NCBI RefSeq assembly: GCF_022376445.1
Contig: NW_025955163.1
Location: 1-64,000, forward strand
Origin: Fomitopsis serialis
Taxonomy: Eukaryota > Basidiomycota > Agaricomycetes > Polyporales > Fomitopsidaceae
DNA length: 64,000 bases
Reading direction: 5' to 3'
The position numbers and the translations under genes are program-made. The notes under the pieces were generated by a model. That model worked only from the letters and a program-made list of their open reading frames with translations. It was not told where the DNA came from and ran no database searches. Position 1 is the stretch's first letter; every line of letters begins with the position of its first letter. Positions 51,025-63,578 of the stretch are shown here, piece by piece.

Positions 51025-53135
51025 TCAACCGCTTCCCTTGATCGACGAGACCGAGTCCTTCTTCCGCCCAATGCTCTTCAGACTCGCCGTGATGCTCTTC
51101 CGCTTCTCGCTAGTGGGGCTCGTCTCCGCCGCGGTCGGCGAGGCCGGCCCATTCGAGTCGTCTTCACGTTCCACCGACTGCGGGTCGTCAACAATAACAA
51201 TGTCGTTCTGCATCGAGTCATCAACCGTACCGGAGATACCTCCTCCGCCAACGAGACGGATGGGAGCTTCAGGCTCGACGTCGTCCGCATGGATCAGAAC
51301 TGGAGAATCTTCACCCGACTGGGCTGGCGACTCCGAATCGAGCAGCACCGCTGCCATCACCGGTGCGGGGACAGATGACGTTGGGGTAGTTGGTGATGTG
51401 GGCGTAAGCAGATCAGGTATCGGCGCGGTAGGCGAGGCAGCGTGTATTGTGTCCGGCGATCCTGTCAGCGCCCTTGAAGGGGGAGAAGGAATGCGAATTG
51501 GATTTGAGGTTGATGCTGCGGGTGGCGAAACGATGCGAAGAGGCGACACTGTCGCAGGAGGCGACGACGCGGACGATGCATCAAACACCCCCACGTTGTG
51601 GCCTGCTTCGATGTCGTCGGGCAGCTGCTGCGACGCAAACGACGGCGAATCGATAGCTGCTGGCGTGGGCAACTCTAGAGGCAACGGCGCCGGAGGTTTT
51701 GTGACTGCGATGGTCGGGACGGATCGCCGAGATGATGATTGTCTCTTGTCCGCAACGTAGCTCAAAGGTTCCGGGGCCGTGGTGAGGGCTGTCGTTTCCC
51801 CAGATGCGTCTGAGAAAACAGGTATAGGCACCTCTGCGCCAGAGCCGTTGCCAGCCCCGGCTAACGGTATATGATCGAGAGAAAACCGCTCCGCCGCCTG
51901 CGGGAGGGAGTTACAACGGCAAAGGAATCAAGTGGATGGTTCACCGCACCTTGCCCTTCTCCCATGGTGGGTATGCATCATTGGCGTATAGTCCGGCCTC
52001 TTGCCACTTCCGTATGCTGCGATCCGCCCAGGCTTCAAGGACATTCCACCCTTTGTACTCGCCCGTCATACGCAGACCGCCAGTGCCTGCATCGCCACCA
52101 GTGTCGCCCTGACCGCCGCCGACGCCGTCGAAGAAATAGCTTTCGTACCCAACGGAGTCCTCGCTGCCATCGCTCCCGTCATTCGTCGACCCCAGCTCAT
52201 ATCCCTCCCCGCTCTCGAGATCATCCACGAAGCCAGCGAGCCACTTGCCCCACCCGCCCTCGCCCTCCCCTCTGAACATCACGATCTTGGTGTCAAAGTC
52301 ACGCCCGAAGACGATGACCTGCCCTGACTTCCCCTCCTCGTCCGGAGTCATGTCGATGCCGAGGTAGTTGCCCCCCTTGTCCGTGATGAGCGGGAGCCAG
52401 CCCTTGCAGGTGTACTCCCGCTTGACCCACTTCGGAGGGATGGACTGCATTACCTCTTTTAGGCGTGGATTCGCCCCAGTGCTCGGGTCGTCGTCAATCT
52501 CCCTCCAGAACCTCCATTCCTCCAGAACGTCCTCCATCGGCAGCAGCGTCAGGCCGAAGAACAGGCCCTCCGAACACCCTGCTGCGGACTCCGCCTCTTG
52601 CCCGTCGACACACAAGTACGAATCCCGCACCGCCGCTGGCAGGCGCATGCCCAGGGCCATCTCAATCTGTTGCAGGTCCAGAGGAAGAATCCCATAGTTG
52701 AGTGTGTCGCCCAGCTCCGGGTACTCTCGCGAGAGCCATTGGCGGAGGCGATCCCACGTGTGCGATAACGGAGGGTAGGATGGTAGAGGCGGCAAGGATG
52801 CGTTGGAATGGAGGGGGAGTATCGAGGATTGTCGTGATCGTGTACCGGTGCTGTAGAACGTCGGTCAAGAGGCCTAAGCAGTGGCGGTTACAATAGGACG
52901 GATACACGTACGGAACATAGTCGTAAGACCCCCGTGACGAGTGCGGTGGGTATGAATACGAGCCGCTACTTGTCGGGGAAGTGAGCATCTCCGGATTGAA
53001 GGCGTCAGGGTGTGGGTGGATGCCGGGCGAGGAAGTCGGCAGGCTGAAGGCATCGTGTGTGGAGGACATGGCACTGGCTCTGCGCGAGTTTACCGCCTTG
53101 TTCGAGGAGGAGAATAGACCTGTGAGCCAGCTCAT
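51025..53135 (-). CDS. KNR4: Cell wall assembly regulator KNR4/SMI1
   Basis: KNR4/SMI1 coordinates cell-wall integrity signalling (PKC1-SLT2) and glucan synthesis. Three exons (53135-52912, 52850-51950, 51897-51025) give 665 residues. The start is MSWLTGLFSSSNKAVNSRRA; the exon join gives TGTRSRQSS, a motif typical of the family, followed by the SMI1/KNR4 domain (HTWDRLRQWLSREYPELGDT, GLFFGLTLLPMEDVLEEWRF and PLITDKGGNYLGIDMTPDEE). A long disordered Ser/Pro/Ala-rich tail ends KKDSVSSIKGSG. Splice joins are clean and the frame is intact. Confidence 0.94.
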
Positions 53136-53686
53136 CTCTACAGAAAGCTACGCTGCCAGCTCAGACAAACGGCACGTCACAGCGAGAGGTGCGTGCGAAG
53201 CAGTGGGCCGCCAGTCGAGCTGTAACCTGATACGGTGGAGCCAGAGAAGTCGGCAAGCGTTGAGGCGATATGCAACAACAAGCCTACGCGTGGTGCCGAG
53301 CGGGACTCTAGCTTTTCCGGGTGTCCACAAGAACTTTTGCGTGTCGACAGTTGCGCGGAGGATAGAGACGACGGCGACCGTTGAGAGAGGGAGTGGATGG
53401 TGAGTCTCTCGACCTTGAGGCAACGTCCGGACGCAACCCGCTTTCAGACGCGCCGACTGTCCGTGTGCAGGCGCTACAGCCACCGTCGTGTCTCACGCGT
53501 CCGCAGCACTGGCATGCAGAACGTACAACCACTCAAAACCCACCGCTGCGGTTCAAGTTGCGTCCTCTTGCCGCCATTCCAATCAACGCTGCCGGCCACC
53601 ATCATCCTATCCGTACACATTGTGATGTTTCGAATTATGCTGCATTGCGACGATAAATACGTGACTACTTCTACACAGTATGATGC
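53136..53686. other. Intergenic, KNR4 promoter and SCOT 3' flank
   Basis: No gene recognised in 550 bases. Confidence 0.4.
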
Positions 53687-55809
53687 TTAGAAGGTACCAA
53701 GGTTCGGGGACACCTTGAAGTCGCAGGCCGTCTTAGACTTCAGCTCCTCCACCGTGAGTCCCTCAGCGATGTCGATCAACGTCAGCTCGCCCGCCTTCCT
53801 GTCAACGTCGAACACGGCGAGGTCGGTGACGATCATGCTGACAGCGCGTGCGCCCGTGATGGGAAGTGAGCACTCTGCCACGATCTTCGGCGTGCCATCC
53901 TTGGCGCAGTGCTGCGTGAGTGCAATGACCTTCGTCTTGTCCGGGTTTGAGACCAAGTCCATCGCACCGCCGATACCTACGCCGCGTCAATCACGGTTGT
54001 CACTGCATCGCTGTTTCGGACTCACCCTTGACCAGCTTGCCAGGAATCATGAAGTTGGCAATATCACCCGCCTGGGAAACCTGCATCGCCTGTCTCACGA
54101 GTTGGTTCAGCATGCATTCCCGTGCGCTTTAGAGAAGAAGTACGAACACCGAGGCAAGTAACGTCCATATGTCCTCCACGAATCATGTCGAACGACTCAA
54201 TTGAATCTGCGCCGGATCAGTTTGGCACGGAGCAGAGCGCTGTGAATGATCGCACTCACCGAAGCAGGCTGCGCCGGGTAGAAGCGTGGTCGTTTCCTTT
54301 CCAGCGTTGATGATATCACTGAAACGGCGGAGACTCTGTCAAGTACTGACATCCCGACATGACCAGCAACACACGTACGGGTCAACTTCGTCCTTCGTCG
54401 GATAAGGGCCCATTCCGAGGATACCGTTCTCGCTCTCCACCCAGACCGTGGTGCCAGCCGCGAGGTGCTGTAATAGAGATATGGATTACGGTTCGAAGAC
54501 AACAGCTCTGATTCTACTTACCTCAGGGACGAGGGTAGGAACGCCCACACCGAGGTTGACATAGAATCCATCGCCAATTTCCCGAGCAGCGCGCTTCGCG
54601 ATCTTATGCCGCCAGTCGTGTGCCGCCTTGTCCTTGCTTGCGCCTTCGTCCTGTTTCGAAAGGGACTCACTTTCCTGACGGAGGGCGAGGACCTCAATGG
54701 ATTTAGGCTCCGTGGCCTTGACTATCCGATCGACGTAAATACCAGGGATGTGGATGGCGTTTGGTGATAAGCTGCCGACGGGACTTTGGGCAGGATGTCA
54801 GTACCGTGATCGTGCCCCAACACGTGGATACTTACACAATCTCCTCGGCTTCGACAATGGTGAGCTTGGCATTCCGGGCCATTACAGCGTTGTAGTTGTT
54901 GGCAGTGTACCTGAAGGCGCAATCTATTAGTGAGCGACCAAAATACGACTGGACTATCCACCCATTACCTGAAGACCAAGTTGCCGACCTCATCCGCTTT
55001 CCATGCATGCACGAATGCGACATCACCGACCAATGCTGGCTCGACGACGTATCTCCGACCGTCGAAGTCCATCGTTTGCTTCTTGCTACCTGGTACCGCG
55101 ACGCCGTGCTGCATACCTCCGGGGTTGTACCGAATCGGAATATCACCCCGCTCAACAGCGGTGTGCGCGCCAGTCGGGGTAAGGACCGCGGGGTAACCGG
55201 AGGCATGCGCCTTCAGACGGGCAACGAGCGTACCCTGGGGCACGAGCTCGATGCCGACCTCGCCCTGCAAGTACTTCTGCTCGAGGAACTTGTTCCTAGT
55301 GCACGGTTATGCACGTGAGATCCGCGGGAGGAACGGAAGCACACACCCGCCAAGGTACGAGATCATCAGCTTCTCAAGCTGCCCGGACTGCACCAATCTC
55401 ACTGCGAGCGGGTGTGTGCATGAGCCGTCCGATCTAACACCGCTCGAGGTAGGACTCACCGAGGCCAAGGTCCTTTGCACCCGCATTATTGGAGACGGCG
55501 GTGATGTTCTTGACGTCTTTCCGGCGAGTGAGGGCCTCGATGAGAGTCTCCGGGATGCCGCACAGACCGAACCCTGCGTAAGGAGTGAGACGGGGGTCCG
55601 GGACATACGGCGCGCTAGAGCGTACCTCCGCACAGGACGGTGTCGCCGCTCTTGACATCCTTGACGGCCTCCTCTACGGAGCTCCAGACTTTGGTCTTCT
55701 TGGGTATGGGGGCATCCTGGACGACGGTGTAGAAGCGGACGCGCGCCGCGACGAGGACGGGTCTGCGGAGATTGCGGACTGCGGGTCTGCTGGACTTGAG
55801 TGCCCACAT
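53687..55809 (-). CDS. Succinyl-CoA:3-ketoacid CoA-transferase, copy 1
   Basis: Mitochondrial enzyme (SCOT/OXCT family) moving CoA from succinyl-CoA to acetoacetate. ATG at 55809 begins an Arg-rich presequence (MWALKSSRPAVRNLRRPVLV). Subunit-A-like part: [62 protein letters not shown]. Subunit-B-like part: RHKIAKRAAREIGDGFYVNL-like segment, VGVPTLVPE, then [20 protein letters not shown], which holds the catalytic Glu, [20 protein letters not shown] and [20 protein letters not shown]; it ends SPNLGTF (stop 53689-53687). Many short introns. No frame break seen in the parts followed. A second gene of the same family lies directly upstream in the same direction. Confidence 0.92.
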
Positions 55810-56227
55810 CTCGTCTGTGGTGGTGGGTGCGACGCGCGCGACGAGAAGGAGCGGGGTCCACGCGATGCGGGGTGGGAGAGGTGGAGAGCCATTGCGGAGA
55901 AGACTTTTATACACAGCTGCGAAAGGGTATTCCAGGCTCAAGCCGGAGCACCGGCGTAGGGAACGACTGAAGCCGGACGCGGGCAGCCAACCAGGACGCG
56001 TCTGTCACGACGTCACTAACGTTCAGCCCGCGGCCCTCGCTCCCGGCGCCCCGCAACGCCCTCTTCCCCGGCCGAACAGGCCCAAGCCACCGGCCCATCC
56101 CGGCTTAGCGCGACGCACCCCGCCCGCACTCTCCTCTCCTCGCCCCTACCCCGTGGGGTATATGTTCTGTCCATCGTCGCGGACGTCGAATCTGAGCATC
56201 GTCGCTAGGCAAAGCAGGAACCGTAGT
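55810..56227. other. Spacer between the tandem SCOT genes
   Basis: About 420 bases that must contain the promoter of copy 1 and the terminator of copy 2. An in-frame ATG at 55941 could extend copy 1 by 44 residues, but the presequence is better from 55809. Confidence 0.45.
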
Positions 56228-58410
56228 CTACATCGACCCCAAGTGACCAGCGACCCGGAACGCACACCCCGTCTTCGCCCTCACCTCGTCCACCGTCACC
56301 CCCGCCGCCACCTCCGACAACGTCAGCTCCCCCGCGTCCCGGTCCACATCGAATACGGCCAGCTCCGTGATGATCTGGCTCACCGCGCGTGCCCCGGTCA
56401 GAGGCAGCGCGCACTCCTTCAGGATCTTCGGGCTTCCATCGCGCGCACAGTGCTCCATCACGGCGATAACCTTCGTCTTGTCGGGGTTAGAGACCAGGTC
56501 CATGGCTCCTCCGATGCCTTTAACCATCTTCCCAGGAATCATGAAGTTCGCAATGTCACCCGCTTGGGACACCTGCATGGCCTGTGATCGAGCGTCAGCT
56601 TCTCCTTCTCCCATGAAAAGTCTATCCACGAGTACTCACTCCCAGGATTGCAACATCGATATGGCCTCCTCGAATCATAGAGAAGGATTCGTTTGAATCT
56701 ACGAGCGATTGTCAGAATGTAAGGTCATCCCGTTAGAATGCCCGATCGACGCACCGAAGACTGAGGCACCGGGCAGGAGAGTAACAGTCTCCTTTCCGGC
56801 GTTGATAATGTCGCTAGTCACTCATGGTCAGCACATCAAACCGGGATTAGAGCGGACGTTGTAGGACTTACGCATCGACCTGCTCCTTCGTCGGATACGG
56901 TCCCATGCCCAGGATACCGTTCTCGCTCTGCAGCCATACTCGCACGCCCGGCTCCAGGAACTGTCCGCAGATCGTGCGGGTCAGTCGGAGTACAGAAACC
57001 GCAGAGATAACGAGGTCACTTGCCTCTGGTACAAGAGTCGGCATTCCGATGCCCAAGTTGACGTGGAAGCCGTCCTTGATCTCCTTCGCGGCGCGCCTCG
57101 CTATCCGGTGTCTCTGCTCTTGCGCTGCCTGCTTCTCTGGTGTTAGAGGCTTGGCGTCTTCTGCTGACTCGCCGTTTGTTGCAAGCGTCATGATCTCGAT
57201 TTGCTTCGGTGCGGTAGCCTTCACGATACGGTCGACGTAGATACCAGGTACATGGACTGCGTTAGGAGAAATAGAGCCAATCGTTACGATGTCCTCCGCC
57301 TGCAAGACAGTCATTACTGCGAACAGCCAGACAGTAGACCCCAAACGCACCTCAACAATAGTGAGTTTCGCGTTCCGCGCCATGGTTGCTGAGAAGTTAT
57401 TCGCCGTATACCTACGTCGATCCATCTCAGCATATTTGGACAGTCAAGGACAGACAGCTTCCCACCTGAAGACACAGTTCCCCACCTCGTCAACCTTCCA
57501 TGCTCTGATGAAAGCGACGTCCCCAGCAATCGCAGGCTCCAACACGAAGCGCCTCCCGTTGATCTCCCTCGCCTCCTTCTTGTTACCGGGGATCGCAATC
57601 CCCTCTTTCATCCCGCCCGGCTTGTACCGGATCGGTATTGTGCCATGTTCTACCGCTGTGGATGCACCGGTGGGGGTGAAGAACATGGGGATACCCGCTG
57701 CGTGGGCGTTCAGCCGGCCGACGAGCGAGCCTTGGGGGATCAGCTCGAGCGAGATCTTCCCCTCCAGATAGAGCGACTCGAAGTACTTGTTTCTGTGTAC
57801 AGTGTGTTGGTGAGAAGCACGAACTACGTATGTGCATACTATGACGTACCCTCCGATGTACGAGGCCATCATCTTATCGATCTGTCCGCCGTGTAGCAGT
57901 TTACCTGGCACGTAGTCTGAGCATGCGAGTGCCTTGGAGGGAGGGAAGCAGCAGCGTACCGAGCCCATTCTCTCCAGAGCCTGCATTATTGGATACAGCC
58001 GTCAAGTTCGTCACATCCTTTCGCTTCGCCAGGGCCCCGATCAAGGTGTCTAGTAGACGAACTGGTCAGTCCACACATGCAAGCAGCACGCATATAGCCA
58101 ACCTGGTGTTCCGCACAGACCAAAACCTAAACAAACGTCCGGGTTAGTCAACGCGAAGTCGATCAGTAGCAGCACGCGCACCTCCACTGAGTATGACGTC
58201 CCCCGACTTCACTTCCTTAACCGCCTCGTCGACCGAGTCCCATACCTTGGTCTTATTCGGCACAGGCAGGTCCGCTTGTGTGCCACCAGCGCTGTAATAC
58301 CTAACCCTCAGCCGCACAAGCACAGCTGCAGACGGTCCACCAACGCGGCAAGACACAGACGACCTTGGCGCTAACCGCGCCGATCGTGCAGAACGCGTAG
58401 CGGCGAGCAT
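56228..58410 (-). CDS. Succinyl-CoA:3-ketoacid CoA-transferase, copy 2
   Basis: Second SCOT paralogue, head-to-tail with copy 1. The ATG at 58410 starts a presequence ([20 protein letters not shown]) ending before [20 protein letters not shown]. Then [102 protein letters not shown] with the catalytic Glu kept, [40 protein letters not shown] and the end RVAGHLGSM (stop 56230-56228). Several exon borders match copy 1, so the pair arose by tandem duplication, but the proteins have diverged clearly and the leader is different. Both look functional. Confidence 0.92.
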
Positions 58411-58813
58411 GTCAGAGTAGCAGGACGACGGAAGCTTTCGTCGGTCGCCCAGACTCTTATAGCGGACGGAAGGCTCGCGGACGGGGCCAGCAAGCGCATA
58501 TGCGATGGGTCGTTCTGTTCTTGCGCCCGGGATGGTCCATGTGACGAACAGGGCTGCCACAAAAGGCGACGACTTCAGGCTCCCTCCCGAAGACAACGGC
58601 GGCCTTGCGTCGGCCGCGGTGCCGATGGGCGGTGGGTGGCTTGCTGCATCAGGCCGATTCAGGCGTTTGAGCAGACACGCTGCGATGCGTCGGATGCATT
58701 CGCTACGTATGTAATTTACAGGCAATACAAGTTGGTCTACATTCCCTTCCATCTTCAAGTTCGCTGACACCTCCCGGTCGTTCAGGACTACATGACACTG
58801 GGTGTGCGGCATT
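58411..58813. other. Spacer between SCOT copy 2 and twinfilin
   Basis: Promoter side of SCOT copy 2 and 3' side of twinfilin; no gene seen. Confidence 0.4.
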
Positions 58814-60153
58814 CTACCGCTTCCTGCCAGGTCCCTTGGGGCGCGCAAATGCTTTCTTCTCGTCTTGCACGACAGGAGCAGCGGCTGAAGCGGCCGCTAC
58901 ACCGTCGCGGCCCAGCTCTACAGCAAGATACTTTTCGTCCAGTTCGCTAGGATCTGAGGTTTCGATCTTGCGCGCCATAATGGTGGCCACACTGCCCGCC
59001 AGCTCGAGTATCTTCTTGGCGTCCAAGCAGGTTGAGATGAACCCGGACGAGTAGAGCATACGGTTCTTGACAGGGGACGAGGAGGGACACGAGTATATGA
59101 AAACTACGAAGATGTTCAGCTAATTGTGCAGGGATAGGTTCGGATTCGGTGACTGACCAAGTTCTCGTTGTGACGAGGTAAGCGATTGTGGCAAAGCGAA
59201 GAACGCATACGCTGGAACATGGCAATGTAAGATGCGAGATCAAGGCAGGAAAAGCGATCGGCAGCGGACGACTGAACTTACAAGGTTCTGAAGTAGGCAA
59301 GGAAGAGCCTAATTGCTCCACGGGGCAGTCTCTGGTAGACGATAATGTGATGGTCTCCGACGATGCATCGATGCGCTAACGTCCTCGTCAACAGCAAGTT
59401 AGGCTCTCCTTGAGACGAAGAACTTACCAACACTACCAGTGAGATGCCTGAGCCGGATGCTAACTCCTTGATGGCGCTGTCTGCCTCGTGCGACCACTGG
59501 AAACCAACGCCCGAGGCGACATGGCTCCTTCTGGCGTTGCTCCCCTCATAGGTGTAACCACCGGCCTGCCGTTCAGCGGCTTTGACAGCTTCAATCTCTT
59601 TCTCCCTCGCACTCATCGGCTTCGGAGCCGCAAGGTGCTGTTTATGTTTCGCGTACGCGTTCGCGGACAGATCGTCCTTACTTGTCGCGAATATACTATC
59701 CGGGAAATGAGCTGCACCAAGGGACTTGGTCAAGGCTGTCCTGGTAGCAGCGTAGAGCATCTGGCATCATATGAGGGGACATGCCAGAAGATCAGTACTC
59801 AAGCCGTACCTTGTCTCTCACTTTCGCGGTCTCAGGAACGTAGTAGATCGCGAGCCATTCCGAAGGAGGGTCATCGAGCCTCACAAGCACATACGCGGGG
59901 ATATCGTCGTCCACGATACTGTTCAACCTATCCAGATCTTGCGCGAGGGTCCCCGAGGGCGGGATCGACTCGTCCGGGACGAGGGATTCTAGCGCACGGC
60001 AGCATAAGTCGCGCAGACGGTCGGAGAGGGATGAGAGTGTGCGAGACCATTGCGTATGGAGATCTTGAGAAATCGGACGTTCTGAGACTCGATCGCGCTT
60101 GCGAAGACGGAGGAGAGCTCCTCGGAGACGGCGATGCCTGTGGGAGCAGACAT
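58814..60153 (-). CDS. TWF1: Twinfilin, actin-monomer-binding protein
   Basis: Two-domain ADF-homology protein that sequesters ADP-actin monomers and acts at filament ends. ATG at 60153-60151 (MSAPTGIAVSEELSSVFASA, then IESQNVRFLKISI); an intron 60047-59989 joins RN/ESLVPDESIPPSGTLAQDLD. The first ADF-H domain closes WLAIYYVPETAKVRDKMLYA. The linker carries KPMSAREKEIEAVKAAE, and the second domain starts VGFQWSHEADSAIKEL and ends FIYSCPSSSPVKNRMLYSSG. The C-terminal tail KIETSDPSELDEKYL...ARPKGPGRKR is the basic fungal twinfilin tail. The part between 59400 and 59100 has several introns I did not fully place. Confidence 0.9.
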
Positions 60154-60502
60154 GATTGCTCAAGGTTAAGCCTGGTCGAGCTGGACGACGCGTGGGCGCG
60201 AATGGCAAGGGGAGACCGCAGCCGCGAACGCATGACCGCGCGAGCCGGTGGCGCGTCAGGTCAGGTCGCGTACACGGTCCACCGTGCCTCTCCTCCTCGA
60301 CTGCCAGCGTCGGTGAGTGCCCCGTTGCTGCCTCTCGCCTGCCATTGCCAGCAGTTACGGACTCCTGTTGTCATCTTTGTCCACCATCTCTAGATCTGCC
60401 GGGTGAGGAGCGCGGTGACAGCCGGCTCCGAACTCATCGCCTCTATTACGGCTTCACGATTCATAGGTCACGACTCTGTGGTCCTCGGCATTGCTGACCA
60501 CC
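60154..60502. other. Divergent promoter between twinfilin and PEP7
   Basis: About 350 bases between the two start codons; no clear TATA box. Confidence 0.4.
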
Positions 60503-63298
60503 ATGAACTCTCCTGCTCCCTACGTTCCATACCAGCCATATAAGGTACGCTACCCTACAACCTCGTGGCTTATGAGGGCTGATCGCAGTATAGTCAAAGA
60601 GACATGCGCGAAATACATCCAATCAGTCTGCGGCTAATGGCGCTGCGTCGCCGCAGTCGCGTCCTCAGTCGATGATCAGCAATGGCCACACGAATAATGA
60701 CCCGGCCTTCCACCAGAGGACAGGAAGCCTGACTAGTGCTGAGGCCCATGCGCGTCCCGGCACGTCGCCAGCTGAAAGAGCTGGCATGTCAAGGCCTGCA
60801 TCCATGTTTGATACTACACCTCAGAATGGGCACGGCCGTTCCGAATCGACCGTATTCTCATTTCCAGTACGATCCCACAACTCTGCCCCCACACCCCCGC
60901 CGGAAGTCTCGCATACACCCTTGCCGGTGGCCCCCGTCGTGCCGTCCTCGCCTATCACCTCCATTCCCTCGTCGCCTACACCTGCGCCTCTGCAGTCTCC
61001 AGGAAAACTTCCTATCCCTTCTGGCGATGGATCCGATGATGTGCCACCCTCCGCATCCCCGCCTGTGCCGCATGCAGCACCCTCTCAGTCTGTGGCGGTT
61101 TCGTTGCCATTACCAAATGGCACTTCTTCGTCCTCGCGGCCGGTCGCAGGACCGTCCACTTCCGCAGCATCTCCCCCACCGTCTCCGCGGAAGACCTCAA
61201 CCTTCCGTCGCGTTCCATTGCGGAATCCCAACGCACGCACGCCGTTACCATCTTCTCCGCTCCGTCCGGCAGACACACATTCGCGCACGCCGTCAATGGC
61301 TTCCACCCAGTCGCGACAGATCGAGCCGCCCCCCGTTGCGCATACGCCTAGTCAAGGCTCTTCCGGAACACCGTCACCCTCTGTCGTGGCTGCATACGAC
61401 AGAGCGTTACCCCCAATCCCGAGTCTGGACATCGTTTCAAGGCCGGCAAGCTCGCCCGAGGATACAATGGTGCATACTCCAACCTCTCCCTCATCTGCAA
61501 CCCCACCTCACACACACTCATTGGGCCCTTCCCCAAAACCTCAGGCGCGCGTGTTGTCGCCTGCACCGGGTCTGTCGGCAACCCAACTGCCATCCCCAGC
61601 TGTGTCTCCTTTTGTACACGAGCGCTCTGTCGCGCGATCTCCCGCGCCATATCGCCCGGGCTTCCAGCCGAAGGGTGTGTACCGTCCGCGCACGGACGAG
61701 TTCATCGAGGCACGCAAATCGAGTCGAGACGTCGGGCGAACTGAGCGTACACGGCTCGAACGACGACTAGAAAAGCTCATCAACCTGCACTTCCCTTCCG
61801 AGTCACAGAGACTGAAAGAGAAGCCGAGCGGTGACCAGCGTCCGACACCACGTCCGAACAAACGGTTATCTTCCATCTTCGAGATGGACTTCTCCGAGCT
61901 GAGGAGCAAGAGTGCGACTGACTTGTGGAAAGAGGTCGTTCAGCCCCAAGTTATTCCAGGAGGCAAGAACGACATTCGAGGTAATACAGCCTGGTCCACC
62001 CTTATAGAGAATCGCACACTGACAACCCCGAACAGCTGCGGAGCAGACTATTACACCTTGGGAGGACGATGCCTCGGTGACACATTGTCCCATGTGCAAG
62101 TGAGTCTGCATCTCCCGGAATGATGCGTGGTGGAATATTAGAGCTCACCCGTTGGACTTCACAGATCAGCCTTCCATTCTCTGACTAACCGCAAGCACCA
62201 CTGCCGTCTTTGTGGGCGGATCATTTGTTCATTACCCGTCAAAGTTCCGCAGCGTCCCCAACCATGCTCCTTACTGTTTGTTGCTGACTCGAAGACGGGT
62301 CGTATAGAGGAGGTCAGCGAGGGTGTTGACTACGGTGTGCGTCGTCGTCCCAGTGCGACCCCTCAGGCACGGGGTCGAGGGAAAGAGGAGACGATGAGTG
62401 AAGAGGAGAAGTTTCTAAAGGGTGTTCGGATATGTCGAGATTGTCGGCCAGTGTTGCTGTGAGTGCATTGACAACATTACATATTGGGGTCCAGTCTCAC
62501 CGCTCCGGGCAGACGTGAGCAATACAAGCATGAGACTCGTGGTGTGCCGATCTTCTTCAAACTCTATGATGTAGGTCTCCCACAGCGTGATAATCGCCCG
62601 CTCACGAACCCGCTCAGGCTTTCATCAGCCTCGAGAAGGATATCGAGGATTCATTGCCACAGTTTCAGGAGCTCATGCTCACTCTAAGGTCAGGCAGTCT
62701 TTGCACCCTGCATATCCGCTACAATTCTGATCTACATCTAGCAAGCACGAGAGGCCAACGCCGGAGGCTTCCGCCGCTCGTAAAAGACTCCTGGAGGCCT
62801 TCGGCCAGTATGACGCTCTTGCGAAGCGCATACGGCAGCTCCCAGCCCCAAGCGGCCCTGGAAGCTCACAGGACCGGATACAAGGTGCCATTGCCAGTCG
62901 TGCGAACCTGTTCTTGCAGAAGAACATGTTTCCCCTTCAGGTCAGTCGTAAATATGGCTCATGCATATCGGGTTGGCTCAAATGAACGCGCACAGACATT
63001 GCCCAAAGCAACCAATGGCATCAAGTCGTCACCTTCGACCTCTTCGACGACGCCAGAAGAATCCCGGATCGATCCCGATTCGGAACTCGCCCGTTCTCTC
63101 CAGCCACTGTTGGAACAGGAAGCTCTGCTCGAGTCGTTTGTCGAAGAAGCGAAGGCTCATCGGAAGTTCGAGGACGCCAAAACACTGAAAACCAATCTTC
63201 AGGAGATCAGAGCCGAGATCAACCGTATTGTGGGCAACGCGGACGTCAGTGTGGCGGGGAACTCTCGCAAAGGATCCACCAGGACAAGACGTTCGTGA
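60503..63298 (+). CDS. PEP7: FYVE-domain vesicle tethering protein (PEP7/VAC1, Rabenosyn-like)
   Basis: Endosomal PI3P- and Rab5-binding effector for Golgi-to-endosome traffic. Eight exons: 60503-60544, 60594-61980, 62036-62099, 62165-62458, 62513-62570, 62618-62688, 62742-62940 and 62996-63298, giving 805 residues, exactly in frame. MNSPAPYVPYQPYK leads to a 450-residue Pro/Ser-rich region, then a basic helix (TERTRLERRLEKLINLHFPS). The FYVE finger has the WxxD start (PWEDDASVTHCPMC), the RKHHCRLCGRIIC basic/zinc motif and the last pair CRDC. The C-terminus has a Rabenosyn-type Rab-binding helix (LLEQEALLESFVEEAKAHRK). The classic N-terminal C2H2 finger of yeast PEP7 is not seen. No frame break. 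Confidence 0.9.
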
Positions 63299-63578
63299 CA
63301 GGAGGACACCATCTACATGCTCACACGCTATCTTGAATGCAACGTCGTTACCACTGCATACTTTATTCTTCGTCATCAGGACAGTTGCCGTGCTTTCGGT
63401 GTAATAGACAATCATGCCCAGCGGGCTGCATTGAAACAGAGATTACACTATGCGTAGATAACATGCGGGAAAGTATTATGGTAGGTAATGAGTGCTGCCC
63501 CAAGCGCGAAGTGTCATGGATGGAATAATTTAGTTCATCAAATGGGCCCAAGGGGTGCACACGAGCGGGTAGGCACCA

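Noticed and set aside
60736..61770. 344-codon plus-strand frame rich in Arg/His/Pro
   Set aside because: Shadow of the Pro/Ser-rich PEP7 exon in another frame; the PEP7 frame continues correctly across eight exons.
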